This document shows positions 1 through 5,827 of a DNA stretch of 7,927 nt, one piece after another. The first letter of the stretch is position 1, and each line of letters opens with the position of its first letter. The DNA is taken from positions 1-7,927 of the forward strand of contig JBBTCO010000077.1 of assembly GCA_038043185.1 (NCBI GenBank). The letters are read 5' to 3'. Source of the DNA: UBA5009 sp038043185 (GTDB lineage Bacteria; Bdellovibrionota; Bdellovibrionia; Bdellovibrionales; Bdellovibrionaceae). Both the position numbers and the translations under genes were made by a program. The notes below the pieces were generated by a model, which was not told the DNA's origin, ran no database searches, and saw only the letters and a list, made by a program, of their open reading frames with translations.

Positions 1-267
1 GATAGTCTTTCGCTAGAGATTGATGGCGATAGTTACGATTTAGGTCAAATTGAATACAAAATACTCAATTTTCTTTTAAAAAAATCCGGCACCCTAGTCT
101 CTCGACAAGAACTTAATAAGTGTGTCTGGGGCAACAATCTGCCATCTGAACGAGCACTCGATCCCCACATAACTTCTTTGCGCAAAAAACTGCAAAAATC
201 ACAAGGAATTTTAAAAACGGTTTATAGCAAGGGATATAGTCTTGTTCTAAAAGAAATGGGGCACTAA
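1..267 (+). CDS. OmpR/PhoB-family response regulator, C-terminal DNA-binding domain (5' end outside window)
   Basis: The first 88 codons, open from base 1 to the TAA at 265-267, encode a winged-helix DNA-binding domain of the OmpR/PhoB type. Visible hallmarks in order are QIEYKILNFLLKKSG (first helix, ending in the usual 'sG.lvSR' turn), VSRQELNKCVWG (second helix), RALDPHITSLRKKLQK (recognition helix, matching the family pattern R.ldvHI..LRkKL), and ILKTVYSKGYSLV (the C-terminal beta hairpin, or wing). The receiver domain expected in front lies off the left edge, so phosphorylation residues cannot be checked. In this family, phosphorylation of the receiver promotes dimer binding to direct repeats at promoters. 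The gene sits directly before a histidine kinase on the same strand, the usual arrangement of a cognate pair. The family call is firm; the target genes are unknown. Unusually, the reading frame after its stop codon continues without interruption into the kinase. Confidence 0.88.
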   Translation, partial: DSLSLEIDGDSYDLGQIEYKILNFLLKKSGTLVSRQELNKCVWGNNLPSERALDPHITSLRKKLQKSQGILKTVYSKGYSLVLKEMGH

Positions 268-363
268 ATCGAATTTACTGCGATTACCCATACGTCAAAG
301 CCAGAAGCAAATGGAAGTGCTTACCAAAATCTTCTTTTTGAATCAACATTCTATCAAGCAGCA
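268..363 (+). other. In-frame upstream extension of the kinase PAS domain, without a canonical start codon
   Basis: Between the regulator stop (265-267) and the GTG at 364, frame 1 is fully open and codes for recognisable PAS N-terminal sequence: AYQNLLFESTFYQAAVGMAH reads like the first helix and strand of a PAS domain (general pattern Yr.lFe.a.vGia). These codons therefore seem to be translated as part of the next gene. No ATG, GTG or TTG occurs in this frame here. The only near-start codons are ATC at 268, ATT at 283 and ACG at 292. A GGGG run at 258-261 lies six bases before the ATC. An ATG at 311 is in frame 2 and would need a frameshift to join. What is seen is coding-like sequence; how it is initiated is unknown. 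Confidence 0.6.
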
Positions 364-1836
364 GTGGGAATGGCCCACGTTTCGCTCTTTGGAAAGTGCT
401 TACTCGTAAATCGAAAGCTTTGCGAAATTGTTGGTTATACGGCAGAGGAACTACAGAAGCTTAGCTTTCAAGAACTTACTCATCCTGAAGATGTAGCCAT
501 CGATATTGGCTACATAGAAAAAGTGCTTCAAAACCAAATACAAGCATACTCAATCGAAAAGCGGTATTTTAAAAAGGATCAGACTCTGGTTTGGATCAAT
601 TTAACAGTATCGATAGTTAAAACTGATGATGGAAAGCCACAACACTATATTTTTATTATTGAAGATATTCAAAAAAGAAAAGATGTTGAAGAGGAGAGAA
701 CATCTGAACTAAAAAAAGCTAATAAAAAATTAGAAAACGAGATATCAGAGCGACGTCGGGTCGAAAAGGAGCGCAATAATTTTTTTGAACTTACTAGCGA
801 CTTGGTAGCGATATTTGACAACGTTGGCTACTTAAATGTGGCTAACCCAGCTATGCTCAAGCATCTCGGCTATTCTGAGGCTGAACTGAAATCGCGACCT
901 TTTATTGAGTTTATCCATCCTGAAGACTTACAAAAAACAAAAAACTTTTCGTTTAGTTTATGTCAGGATAATAAAATCTATTTCATAGAGAATCGTTACA
1001 TCTGTAAAGATGGTACTGTTATCTTGCTTTCATGGTCGGTGACATATGTACCGGAAGATGCAAAGTTTTATGCCACTGCCAGAGATATAACTGAGCTAAG
1101 ACAAAAAGAATCCGAATTTGTTCAGCAAAAAATGAAAATGGCAGATGGCTATAAGATGAAGGCTTTGGGTGAAATGGCAGCGGGAATAGCTCATGAAATA
1201 AATAATCCGCTGACTGTCGTTTATGGCCAAACGAGTAGCTTGAAAAAAATTGCCAAGAGTGATTTTGTAGATCGGCACAAATTAACGACAATATCTGAAT
1301 CAATGGCAGAGAGGTGCCTTCGTATAGCCGATATTATTAATGGTTTAAAAAAGTTTTCACGACAGGCGAAGAACGATCCACGGGAGTTTTATCCTCTCAA
1401 AAATATACTTTGTGAAACTCTGGCTTTTTGTCAGGGAAAGATTCAGTCTTTAGATATACACTTTTCGATTGGACCCATGCCTGAAAATTGTGAACTTTTT
1501 TGCAGGCCTACACAACTTTCACAGGTTCTTTTAAATTTACTAAATAATGCAAAAGATGCAGCCACTTCTTGTTCTAAAAAATGGATTCGCATTGAGTACG
1601 TACAAGAAAACGATCAAGTCGGACTAGCGGTTGTGGATAGTGGGGCGGGAGTAAGTAGTGAATGTACAGAAATGCTATTTCAACCCTTTTTTACAACAAA
1701 ACAGGCCGGCAGCGGCACTGGACTAGGGCTGAGCATCTCCAAAGGTATCATTGATACACACAGAGGAAAAATTTATCTAGATGTACATAGTGCAAATACT
1801 AGATTTGTTTTTACCGTTCCATTTGTAAAAAAATGA
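364..1836 (+). CDS. Soluble PAS-PAS sensor histidine kinase
   Basis: A cytoplasmic sensor kinase of at least 490 residues with no membrane segment. Counting from the GTG at 364, PAS 1 covers about 1-103 (HPEDV motif; ends in IIEDIQKRK), a charged coiled-coil linker 104-138, and PAS 2 139-246 (HPEDL; ends in ARDITELR). The HisKA domain is about 258-332 with the H box GEMAAGIAHEINNPLT and phospho-acceptor His277. The HATPase domain shows an N box at 387-400 (NLLNNAKDAA), a G1 box at 425-429 (DSGAG), an F box at 439-445 (FQPFFTT) and a G2 box at 449-456 (GSGTGLGL). All key residues are present, so an active autokinase is expected, sensing a signal through its PAS domains (ligand unknown). The likely partner is the OmpR-type regulator immediately upstream. 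The start is doubtful: GTG 364 has no Shine-Dalgarno sequence and cuts off the beginning of PAS 1, so the real protein is probably about 20-32 residues longer. Confidence 0.9.
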   Translation: MGMAHVSLFGKCLLVNRKLCEIVGYTAEELQKLSFQELTHPEDVAIDIGYIEKVLQNQIQAYSIEKRYFKKDQTLVWINLTVSIVKTDDGKPQHYIFIIEDIQKRKDVEEERTSELKKANKKLENEISERRRVEKERNNFFELTSDLVAIFDNVGYLNVANPAMLKHLGYSEAELKSRPFIEFIHPEDLQKTKNFSFSLCQDNKIYFIENRYICKDGTVILLSWSVTYVPEDAKFYATARDITELRQKESEFVQQKMKMADGYKMKALGEMAAGIAHEINNPLTVVYGQTSSLKKIAKSDFVDRHKLTTISESMAERCLRIADIINGLKKFSRQAKNDPREFYPLKNILCETLAFCQGKIQSLDIHFSIGPMPENCELFCRPTQLSQVLLNLLNNAKDAATSCSKKWIRIEYVQENDQVGLAVVDSGAGVSSECTEMLFQPFFTTKQAGSGTGLGLSISKGIIDTHRGKIYLDVHSANTRFVFTVPFVKK

Positions 1837-1952
1837 TTCAGGCTCTAAGTCTTATAAAAGGCTAGAAATCATAGTAATTTTTAACGAATAAATAAATTAA
1901 ACGTGGAATAGTTTAGAATAAGTTAGGGGGCGAAATAAGTAATAAAACCAAT
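1837..1952 (+). promoter_or_regulatory. Intergenic leader with strong but distant Shine-Dalgarno-like AGGGGG
   Basis: This 116-bp AT-rich gap separates the two kinases. The only strong signal is AGGGGG at 1925-1930, which lies 22 bases before the ATG at 1953, too far for ordinary initiation. A TAGAAT at 1914-1919 resembles a -10 box, but no -35 partner at normal spacing was found. No terminator hairpin was seen after the first kinase. Whether this gap carries its own promoter or is read through from upstream cannot be decided from the sequence. Confidence 0.3.
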
Positions 1953-3815
1953 ATGTCGGCAGATACAATGATATCAGCTAAGTTGTTAAAAATTTTTCAA
2001 CTGCACAGAAAGTCTTTATTCGTTCTTTTAGCTTTTATTGTTTATTATTTAACAGCTCGACTTGGTCTGGAAGTTGCTACAATCAACAAACAAGCCTCGC
2101 CAATTTGGCCTGCCACTGGTGTAGCAATAAGCCTAATAATTTTTTTTGGTCCACGCATGGCGATTGGAATTTTCGCCGGTGCATTTTTATCTAACTATCA
2201 GACGGGCTTAAACATACCCGCTTCAATAGCAATTTCCATTGGAAACACGCTGGAGTCCCTTTTTTTTGTGTTAGCCTTTACTCGGGCTACTTCAAAAAAC
2301 TTGTTTGATGTTCACAATAAGGCAATTCTCGGGATTTTTATTTTGATATTATCTGCAGGAATTAGTGCTTCAGTTGGAACCATTGTGCTTTGGATCACTT
2401 CGGTTATACCTCCCACAATGATTTTGAAGAACTGGATTACCTGGTGGGCTGGCAATTTCTTGGGAGCGCTTTTTATAGTTCCAGTTGCATATAAATTTAA
2501 ATTGCAGAAGTTCGATTCTTATAAACTAGCAAATTCTCAAATATTGAAATTCTTACTCGTAGCTGGCTTGGTAGTGGTAATCAATAATTTTATTTTTGCA
2601 TCAGAACCTAGTTTGATTTATCTTCAAATATTTTTGGTAATAATACTTTCCTCTGTTCAAGGACTTAAAGTTAAGGCACAAAAAATCGCCGAAGAAATTA
2701 CCAAAGAACTTAGAGAACAAAAACGTAATTGGAAGGCGCTAACCGAAACATCGCCAGTCGGTATTTTTTTAACAGACAGAAGCGGAAACTGTACATACGT
2801 TAATCCAGCTTGGACAAAGATGACGGGTCTTTTATCAAAGGATGCATTTCAGCAGGGCTGGACTCAAGCACTACATCCTGACGATATGCAATTAGTTATC
2901 AAAAAGTGGAACATGCTAGTCTCTGGAGAAACATTTTCGTGTGACTATCGCTATATAAAACCTGATGGCTCAGTGGTTTACGTAACTGGACAAGCGTTAC
3001 CTTTAAGGGATGATAAACAAGAAGTTACTGGATATTTTGGAACTGTACAGAATATAACTGAGCTCTATCTAAATCAAATTGCTGTAGCCACCTCTTCGAG
3101 GATGTCTTCACTTGGACAAATGGCTTCCGGCATAGCCCACGAGATCAATAATCCTCTGACGATTATACAGGGTAAAGCGCTTTATCTCGAAAAAATTATA
3201 GATCCGACAGGAAAGGTAGATTTTGAAAAAGCCAAAATTACCATCGACCAAATAAATACGACAATTCAACGAATTGCAAAGATTATTAAAGGACTTCAAT
3301 CTTTTTCTCGGGATACCTCAGAAGAGCCTTTTCAAAAGTCACAAATTAAAGACGCAATTGAAATTGCTTTGGAGCTATGCCGAGAGCGATTTTTTAAAAA
3401 TGATACAAGGCTTATTCTTCCAAAAGTGACTACGAGTAATTTAATGTTTTTGGGAAGCCCTGAGCAAATATCTCAGGTATTGCTCAATCTCCTTAATAAT
3501 GCATTTGATGCTACTAAAGCCCAAGCAGAAAAGTGGGTAAAAATTGAAATTGAAGTAAATAGAAATGAAAACAGATTGTTAGTCTTTGTAAGTGATTCAG
3601 GAGTAGGAGTGCCTCCCCAAATCCAAACTAAAATATTTGAACCTTTCTTTACAACTAAGGAAGTTGGAAGTGGCACAGGACTTGGGCTGAGCATTTCTAA
3701 AGGAATAATGGACAATCATAAAGGTAGACTCTTTGTTGATAGCTCAAAACCTCATACGACTTTTGCAATTGAACTGCCCTTACTGCAAGAGCAATCTTCA
3801 GAAGTTAGTGCATGA
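1953..3815 (+). CDS. MASE1-PAS membrane sensor histidine kinase
   Basis: A 620-residue integral-membrane kinase. Residues about 20-235 are strongly hydrophobic with several membrane helices and match the MASE1 sensor family: KQASPIWPATGVAIS (46-60), the FFGPRMAIGIFAGAFLSN segment (64-81), SIGNTLES (95-102) and WITWWAGNFLGALFIVP (161-177). A short helical linker (236-258) leads to a PAS domain (about 259-371, with HPDD and ending in VQNITEL). The HisKA domain has H box GQMASGIAHEINNPLT and His396. The HATPase domain shows NLLNNAFDA (512-520), DSGVG (548-552), FEPFFTT (562-568) and GSGTGLGL (572-579). MASE1 is a known membrane sensory module whose ligand is generally undefined. The kinase core closely resembles that of the preceding kinase. 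The ATGA overlap with the following receiver gene implies translational coupling and a working pair. The start codon is uncertain (ATG 1953 or ATG 1968), because the best Shine-Dalgarno sequence lies 22 bases upstream of the first. Confidence 0.93.
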   Translation: MSADTMISAKLLKIFQLHRKSLFVLLAFIVYYLTARLGLEVATINKQASPIWPATGVAISLIIFFGPRMAIGIFAGAFLSNYQTGLNIPASIAISIGNTLESLFFVLAFTRATSKNLFDVHNKAILGIFILILSAGISASVGTIVLWITSVIPPTMILKNWITWWAGNFLGALFIVPVAYKFKLQKFDSYKLANSQILKFLLVAGLVVVINNFIFASEPSLIYLQIFLVIILSSVQGLKVKAQKIAEEITKELREQKRNWKALTETSPVGIFLTDRSGNCTYVNPAWTKMTGLLSKDAFQQGWTQALHPDDMQLVIKKWNMLVSGETFSCDYRYIKPDGSVVYVTGQALPLRDDKQEVTGYFGTVQNITELYLNQIAVATSSRMSSLGQMASGIAHEINNPLTIIQGKALYLEKIIDPTGKVDFEKAKITIDQINTTIQRIAKIIKGLQSFSRDTSEEPFQKSQIKDAIEIALELCRERFFKNDTRLILPKVTTSNLMFLGSPEQISQVLLNLLNNAFDATKAQAEKWVKIEIEVNRNENRLLVFVSDSGVGVPPQIQTKIFEPFFTTKEVGSGTGLGLSISKGIMDNHKGRLFVDSSKPHTTFAIELPLLQEQSSEVSA

Positions 3816-4213
3816 AAAAAAACATAAAAATTTTGTTAGTAGAGGATGAAAAATTAATAAGAGAACTCGTCAAAGACTTTCTAGAGTCTGACGGTTTTAA
3901 GGTCTTTGAAGCCGGAAACGGACGCGATGCTTTTGATCTTATAAAGACCAATAAATTCGATCTCGTTATTTCAGATGTGAAAATGCCAGGAGGCGACGGT
4001 ATTGAACTGGCAAAGAACATTCAAATGCTTGATGGTGAAAAACCTATTGTTATATTTATAACTGGCTTTGGTGATATCACTGAGCCAGAGGCGCTAGAGT
4101 TTGGAGTAGTTAAAATCATATCAAAACCTTTTTTGCCGGATGATCTGGTCAATTTTATAAAGGGGCTGATAACCTCAGTGCAGATTAGAGTTTCGCTCGA
4201 TAGCTTCCATTAA
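3812..4213 (+). CDS. Single-domain CheY-like response regulator
   Basis: A 133-residue stand-alone receiver (REC) domain. Signature residues are all visible: the acidic pair Glu11/Asp12 in LLVEDE, phospho-acceptor Asp55 in LVISDVKMPGGDG, Thr84 in IFITGFGD and Lys105 in the KP motif IISKPF. No output domain follows; the last dozen residues are an unstructured-looking tail. Single-domain receivers act by binding partner proteins or by passing phosphate along a relay, so a direct DNA-binding role is unlikely. The ATG lies inside the stop of the MASE1 kinase (ATGA, 3812-3815), typical of coupled translation, and makes that kinase the probable phosphate donor. The 3' end overlaps by 39 bp the 3' end of a convergent gene that is also a receiver. 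The family assignment is secure; the downstream target is unknown. Confidence 0.92.
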   Translation: MKKNIKILLVEDEKLIRELVKDFLESDGFKVFEAGNGRDAFDLIKTNKFDLVISDVKMPGGDGIELAKNIQMLDGEKPIVIFITGFGDITEPEALEFGVVKIISKPFLPDDLVNFIKGLITSVQIRVSLDSFH

Positions 4214-4555
4214 GGAAGTAATCGAGAGAGGCTTTTTTATAACATAAGAATGCATTTTCTCGCCAATTGAGATCACATCATCTTCTGCACTTACAACAAT
4301 AACAGGTATGTCTTTCAGCAATGGATCGGCACGCTGAGCGTGGCGAAATTCCCAACCGTCCATTATTTCCATGTTCAGATCGAGTAAGATCGTCTGAGGC
4401 ATTTTTTTTCGTGAACGTAATAATTTTAATGCATCTTTACCATTTGTGGTACATTCCGTGGTATAGCCTCTTGATTCTAAAAGCATTTTTAAAAGGAATT
4501 GCTGGTCTGGTGAGTCGTCAACGATGAGAATATGCTTTGATTGATTTTTTTCCAT
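4175..4555 (-). CDS. Single-domain response regulator (REC), minus strand
   Basis: A second stand-alone receiver, 126 residues from the ATG at 4555. It has the acidic pair Asp13/Asp14 in ILIVDDS, phospho-acceptor Asp59 in ILLDLNMEIMDG, Ser89 in the switch position (IVVSAED) and Lys108 in YVIKKPL. There is no output domain. The DLNM..MDGWEF form and the IPVIVVSA strand are typical of receivers that work with PAS or hybrid kinases. An in-frame ATG at 4573 would add six residues (MIPGSL). ATG 4555 is preferred because the receiver then begins at the usual distance from the start and GGTAG lies just before it, although neither site is strong. It is divergent from the third kinase, which makes that kinase a candidate partner, and it converges on and overlaps the other receiver gene. 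The two receivers differ too much in sequence to be a recent duplication. Confidence 0.9.
   Translation of the reverse strand: MEKNQSKHILIVDDSPDQQFLLKMLLESRGYTTECTTNGKDALKLLRSRKKMPQTILLDLNMEIMDGWEFRHAQRADPLLKDIPVIVVSAEDDVISIGEKMHSYVIKKPLSITSLMEAIERNSNLH
4196..4238. repeat. Interrupted inverted repeat plus T-tract at a convergent gene junction
   Basis: CTCGA (4196-4200) pairs with TCGAG (4222-4226), and inside it CTTCC (4204-4208) pairs with GGAAG (4214-4218) around the loop ATTAA. The two stems are separated by an unpaired 3-by-3 internal loop. A T6 tract follows at 4233-4238, six bases after the outer stem. It spans the stop of the plus-strand receiver and lies inside the coding end of the minus-strand receiver. 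It could weakly terminate the kinase-receiver operon, but the gap before the T-tract is longer than in a standard intrinsic terminator. Confidence 0.3.
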
Positions 4556-4607
4556 TAGGCTACCAGGGATCATGAAGCAGGTTAATTTGCAATGGTTAAG
4601 CGGCTAA

Positions 4608-4636
4608 TTGGCACAAAGCGTGGCTTAATTTAAAAA
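4608..4636 (+). promoter_or_regulatory. Candidate sigma70-type promoter for the third kinase
   Basis: TTGGCA at 4608-4613 (five of six to TTGACA) and TAAAAA at 4631-4636 (four of six to TATAAT) are separated by exactly 17 bases. They lie in the gap between two divergent genes. Transcription would start around 4643, giving a very short leader that still contains the ribosome-binding site. No equally good pair was found for the opposite gene. Confidence 0.45.
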
Positions 4637-4644
4637 AATTACTC

Positions 4645-4649
4645 AAAGG
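4645..4649 (+). promoter_or_regulatory. Ribosome-binding site of the third kinase
   Basis: AAAGG lies seven bases before the ATG at 4657. This is normal spacing and supports that start codon. Confidence 0.6.
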
Positions 4650-4656
4650 TTGATCT

Positions 4657-5793
4657 ATGCTGCACGAATTTTTACAGGCAAACAGAGATGAAATTTTAGA
4701 GCTAAGTGCAGAAAAAACTAAGCAGCTTGCTGGAATTCGTAGTGATTCAGCACAACTCAAGGTTGGCCTACCGCTATTTTATGAACAACTCATTAAAGTC
4801 TTAGAACAAAAATTAAGTAATCATCCTCGCGATGAAATGCTTATGGCGGCGGCTTCGCATGGAAAAGAGTTTCTGAACCTTGGCTATTCTCTTTCTCACG
4901 TCGTCCATTCCTACGGATCTATGTGCCAGGACATCACCGAACTTGCGACTCAAAAAAACGCTGATATTTCTCCCCAAGAATTTAATATTTTGAATAGTTG
5001 TTTAGATATCGCGATTGCTTCTGCGGTGTCCGAGTTTCAATTTCGTAGCAACGAGGCCTCCGAAGAGCGTGAGCTTAAACATTTAGGATTTTTAGCTCAC
5101 GAATTAAGAAATGCTTTATCGAGTGCGACGGTAGCTCAAGAAATGATTAAAGCCGGCCTTGTGGGTGTCGGAGGCAGCACCGCAAGTGTCCTTGAGGCTA
5201 ACCTGGCTCGGATGCGGAATCTTATCGACCGATCACTTTCGGAAGTGAGAATGCGCGCAGATTCCGATTTGTTAGTAGAGAAATTTCGTCTTTCTGATTT
5301 ATTCGATCAGATTGTCATAACAGCAAAAGCTGATGCCAGTAAAAAAAATCAAACTATCGACATAGACGTTGATTGGAAAATTGAAATCGAAGCAGACCGG
5401 CAATTTATTTTGTCAGCGATTGCAAATATCATACAAAATGCAATTAAGTACAGCAAGTCCGGAGCAAAGATATTGCTTCGAGGAAAACTGACTGGAGATC
5501 GTGTTTTAATTGAAGTCGAAGATGAGTGTGGCGGAATAAAAATCGATAAAATCAGTTCTTTGTTTAAGCCCTTTGTGCAGGAAAGCATAGATCGTAGTGG
5601 TTTAGGGCTAGGACTGACAATCACTCAGAGAGCCGTGCTCTTAAGCCAAGGGAAAATTCAAGTGCAAAATAATCCGGGAGCAGGTTGTATCTTTATTATT
5701 GATATACCACAAAACGTAATCCCTGGCCCAAGTAAGAAGAACGCAGTTGAGGGTAAAGATTCTGTTCAGCCAGAGTTTGGGAAACCAAAATAG
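4657..5793 (+). CDS. Soluble histidine kinase with RsbRD-like helical N-terminal domain
   Basis: A 378-residue cytoplasmic kinase without membrane helices. Residues about 1-130 are all-helical and resemble the RsbRD-type N-terminal domain found in some proteobacterial kinases, notably AAASHGKEFLNLGYSLSHVV followed by HSYGSMCQDITELA (64-97). The HisKA domain has H box LGFLAHELRNALSSA with His148. The HATPase domain has N box NIIQNAIKYS (Asn257, Asn261), G1 box EDECGG (288-293), F box FKPF (303-306) and G2 box SGLGLGL (314-320). It is complete for autophosphorylation. The H box AHELRNAL sets it apart from the two AHEINNPL kinases upstream, so it belongs to a separate lineage. A polar tail (351-378) follows the ATPase domain. 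The gene has its own promoter and ribosome-binding site and is divergent from a stand-alone receiver, which may be its partner. Its stimulus is unknown; the N-terminal family assignment is by pattern memory only. Confidence 0.88.
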   Translation: MLHEFLQANRDEILELSAEKTKQLAGIRSDSAQLKVGLPLFYEQLIKVLEQKLSNHPRDEMLMAAASHGKEFLNLGYSLSHVVHSYGSMCQDITELATQKNADISPQEFNILNSCLDIAIASAVSEFQFRSNEASEERELKHLGFLAHELRNALSSATVAQEMIKAGLVGVGGSTASVLEANLARMRNLIDRSLSEVRMRADSDLLVEKFRLSDLFDQIVITAKADASKKNQTIDIDVDWKIEIEADRQFILSAIANIIQNAIKYSKSGAKILLRGKLTGDRVLIEVEDECGGIKIDKISSLFKPFVQESIDRSGLGLGLTITQRAVLLSQGKIQVQNNPGAGCIFIIDIPQNVIPGPSKKNAVEGKDSVQPEFGKPK

Positions 5794-5819
5794 AAATAAA
5801 AGCTTATTTCGGATTTTTT
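5793..5819 (+). terminator. Probable intrinsic terminator after the third kinase
   Basis: GAAATAA (5793-5799) pairs perfectly with TTATTTC (5804-5810) around the loop AAGC, followed by GGA and a T6 tract (5814-5819). The stem is nearly all A-T pairs, so it is weak. Its place between two convergent genes supports the call. It may also serve the minus-strand gene ending at 5828. Confidence 0.42.
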
Positions 5820-5827
5820 ATAGATTT

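Noticed and set aside
311..406. Short frame-2 open frame starting with ATG 311 just upstream of the first kinase
   Set aside because: Its product has no PAS features and ends at a stop within the kinase gene; frame 1 carries the PAS-like coding there. It is kept only as a possible frameshift partner.
1019..1303. Minus-strand open frames inside the first kinase
   Set aside because: Antisense shadows of well-defined PAS and HisKA coding sequence.
3473..3715. Minus-strand open frame opposite the ATPase domain of the MASE1 kinase
   Set aside because: Antisense shadow of conserved N, G1, F and G2 boxes; no start signals.
4321..4527. 68-codon plus-strand open frame opposite the minus-strand receiver
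   Set aside because: It lies wholly antisense to a gene with all receiver signature residues and has no ribosome-binding site or family resemblance.
5349..5624. Minus-strand open frame opposite the third kinase
   Set aside because: Antisense shadow of the HATPase domain; no start signals.
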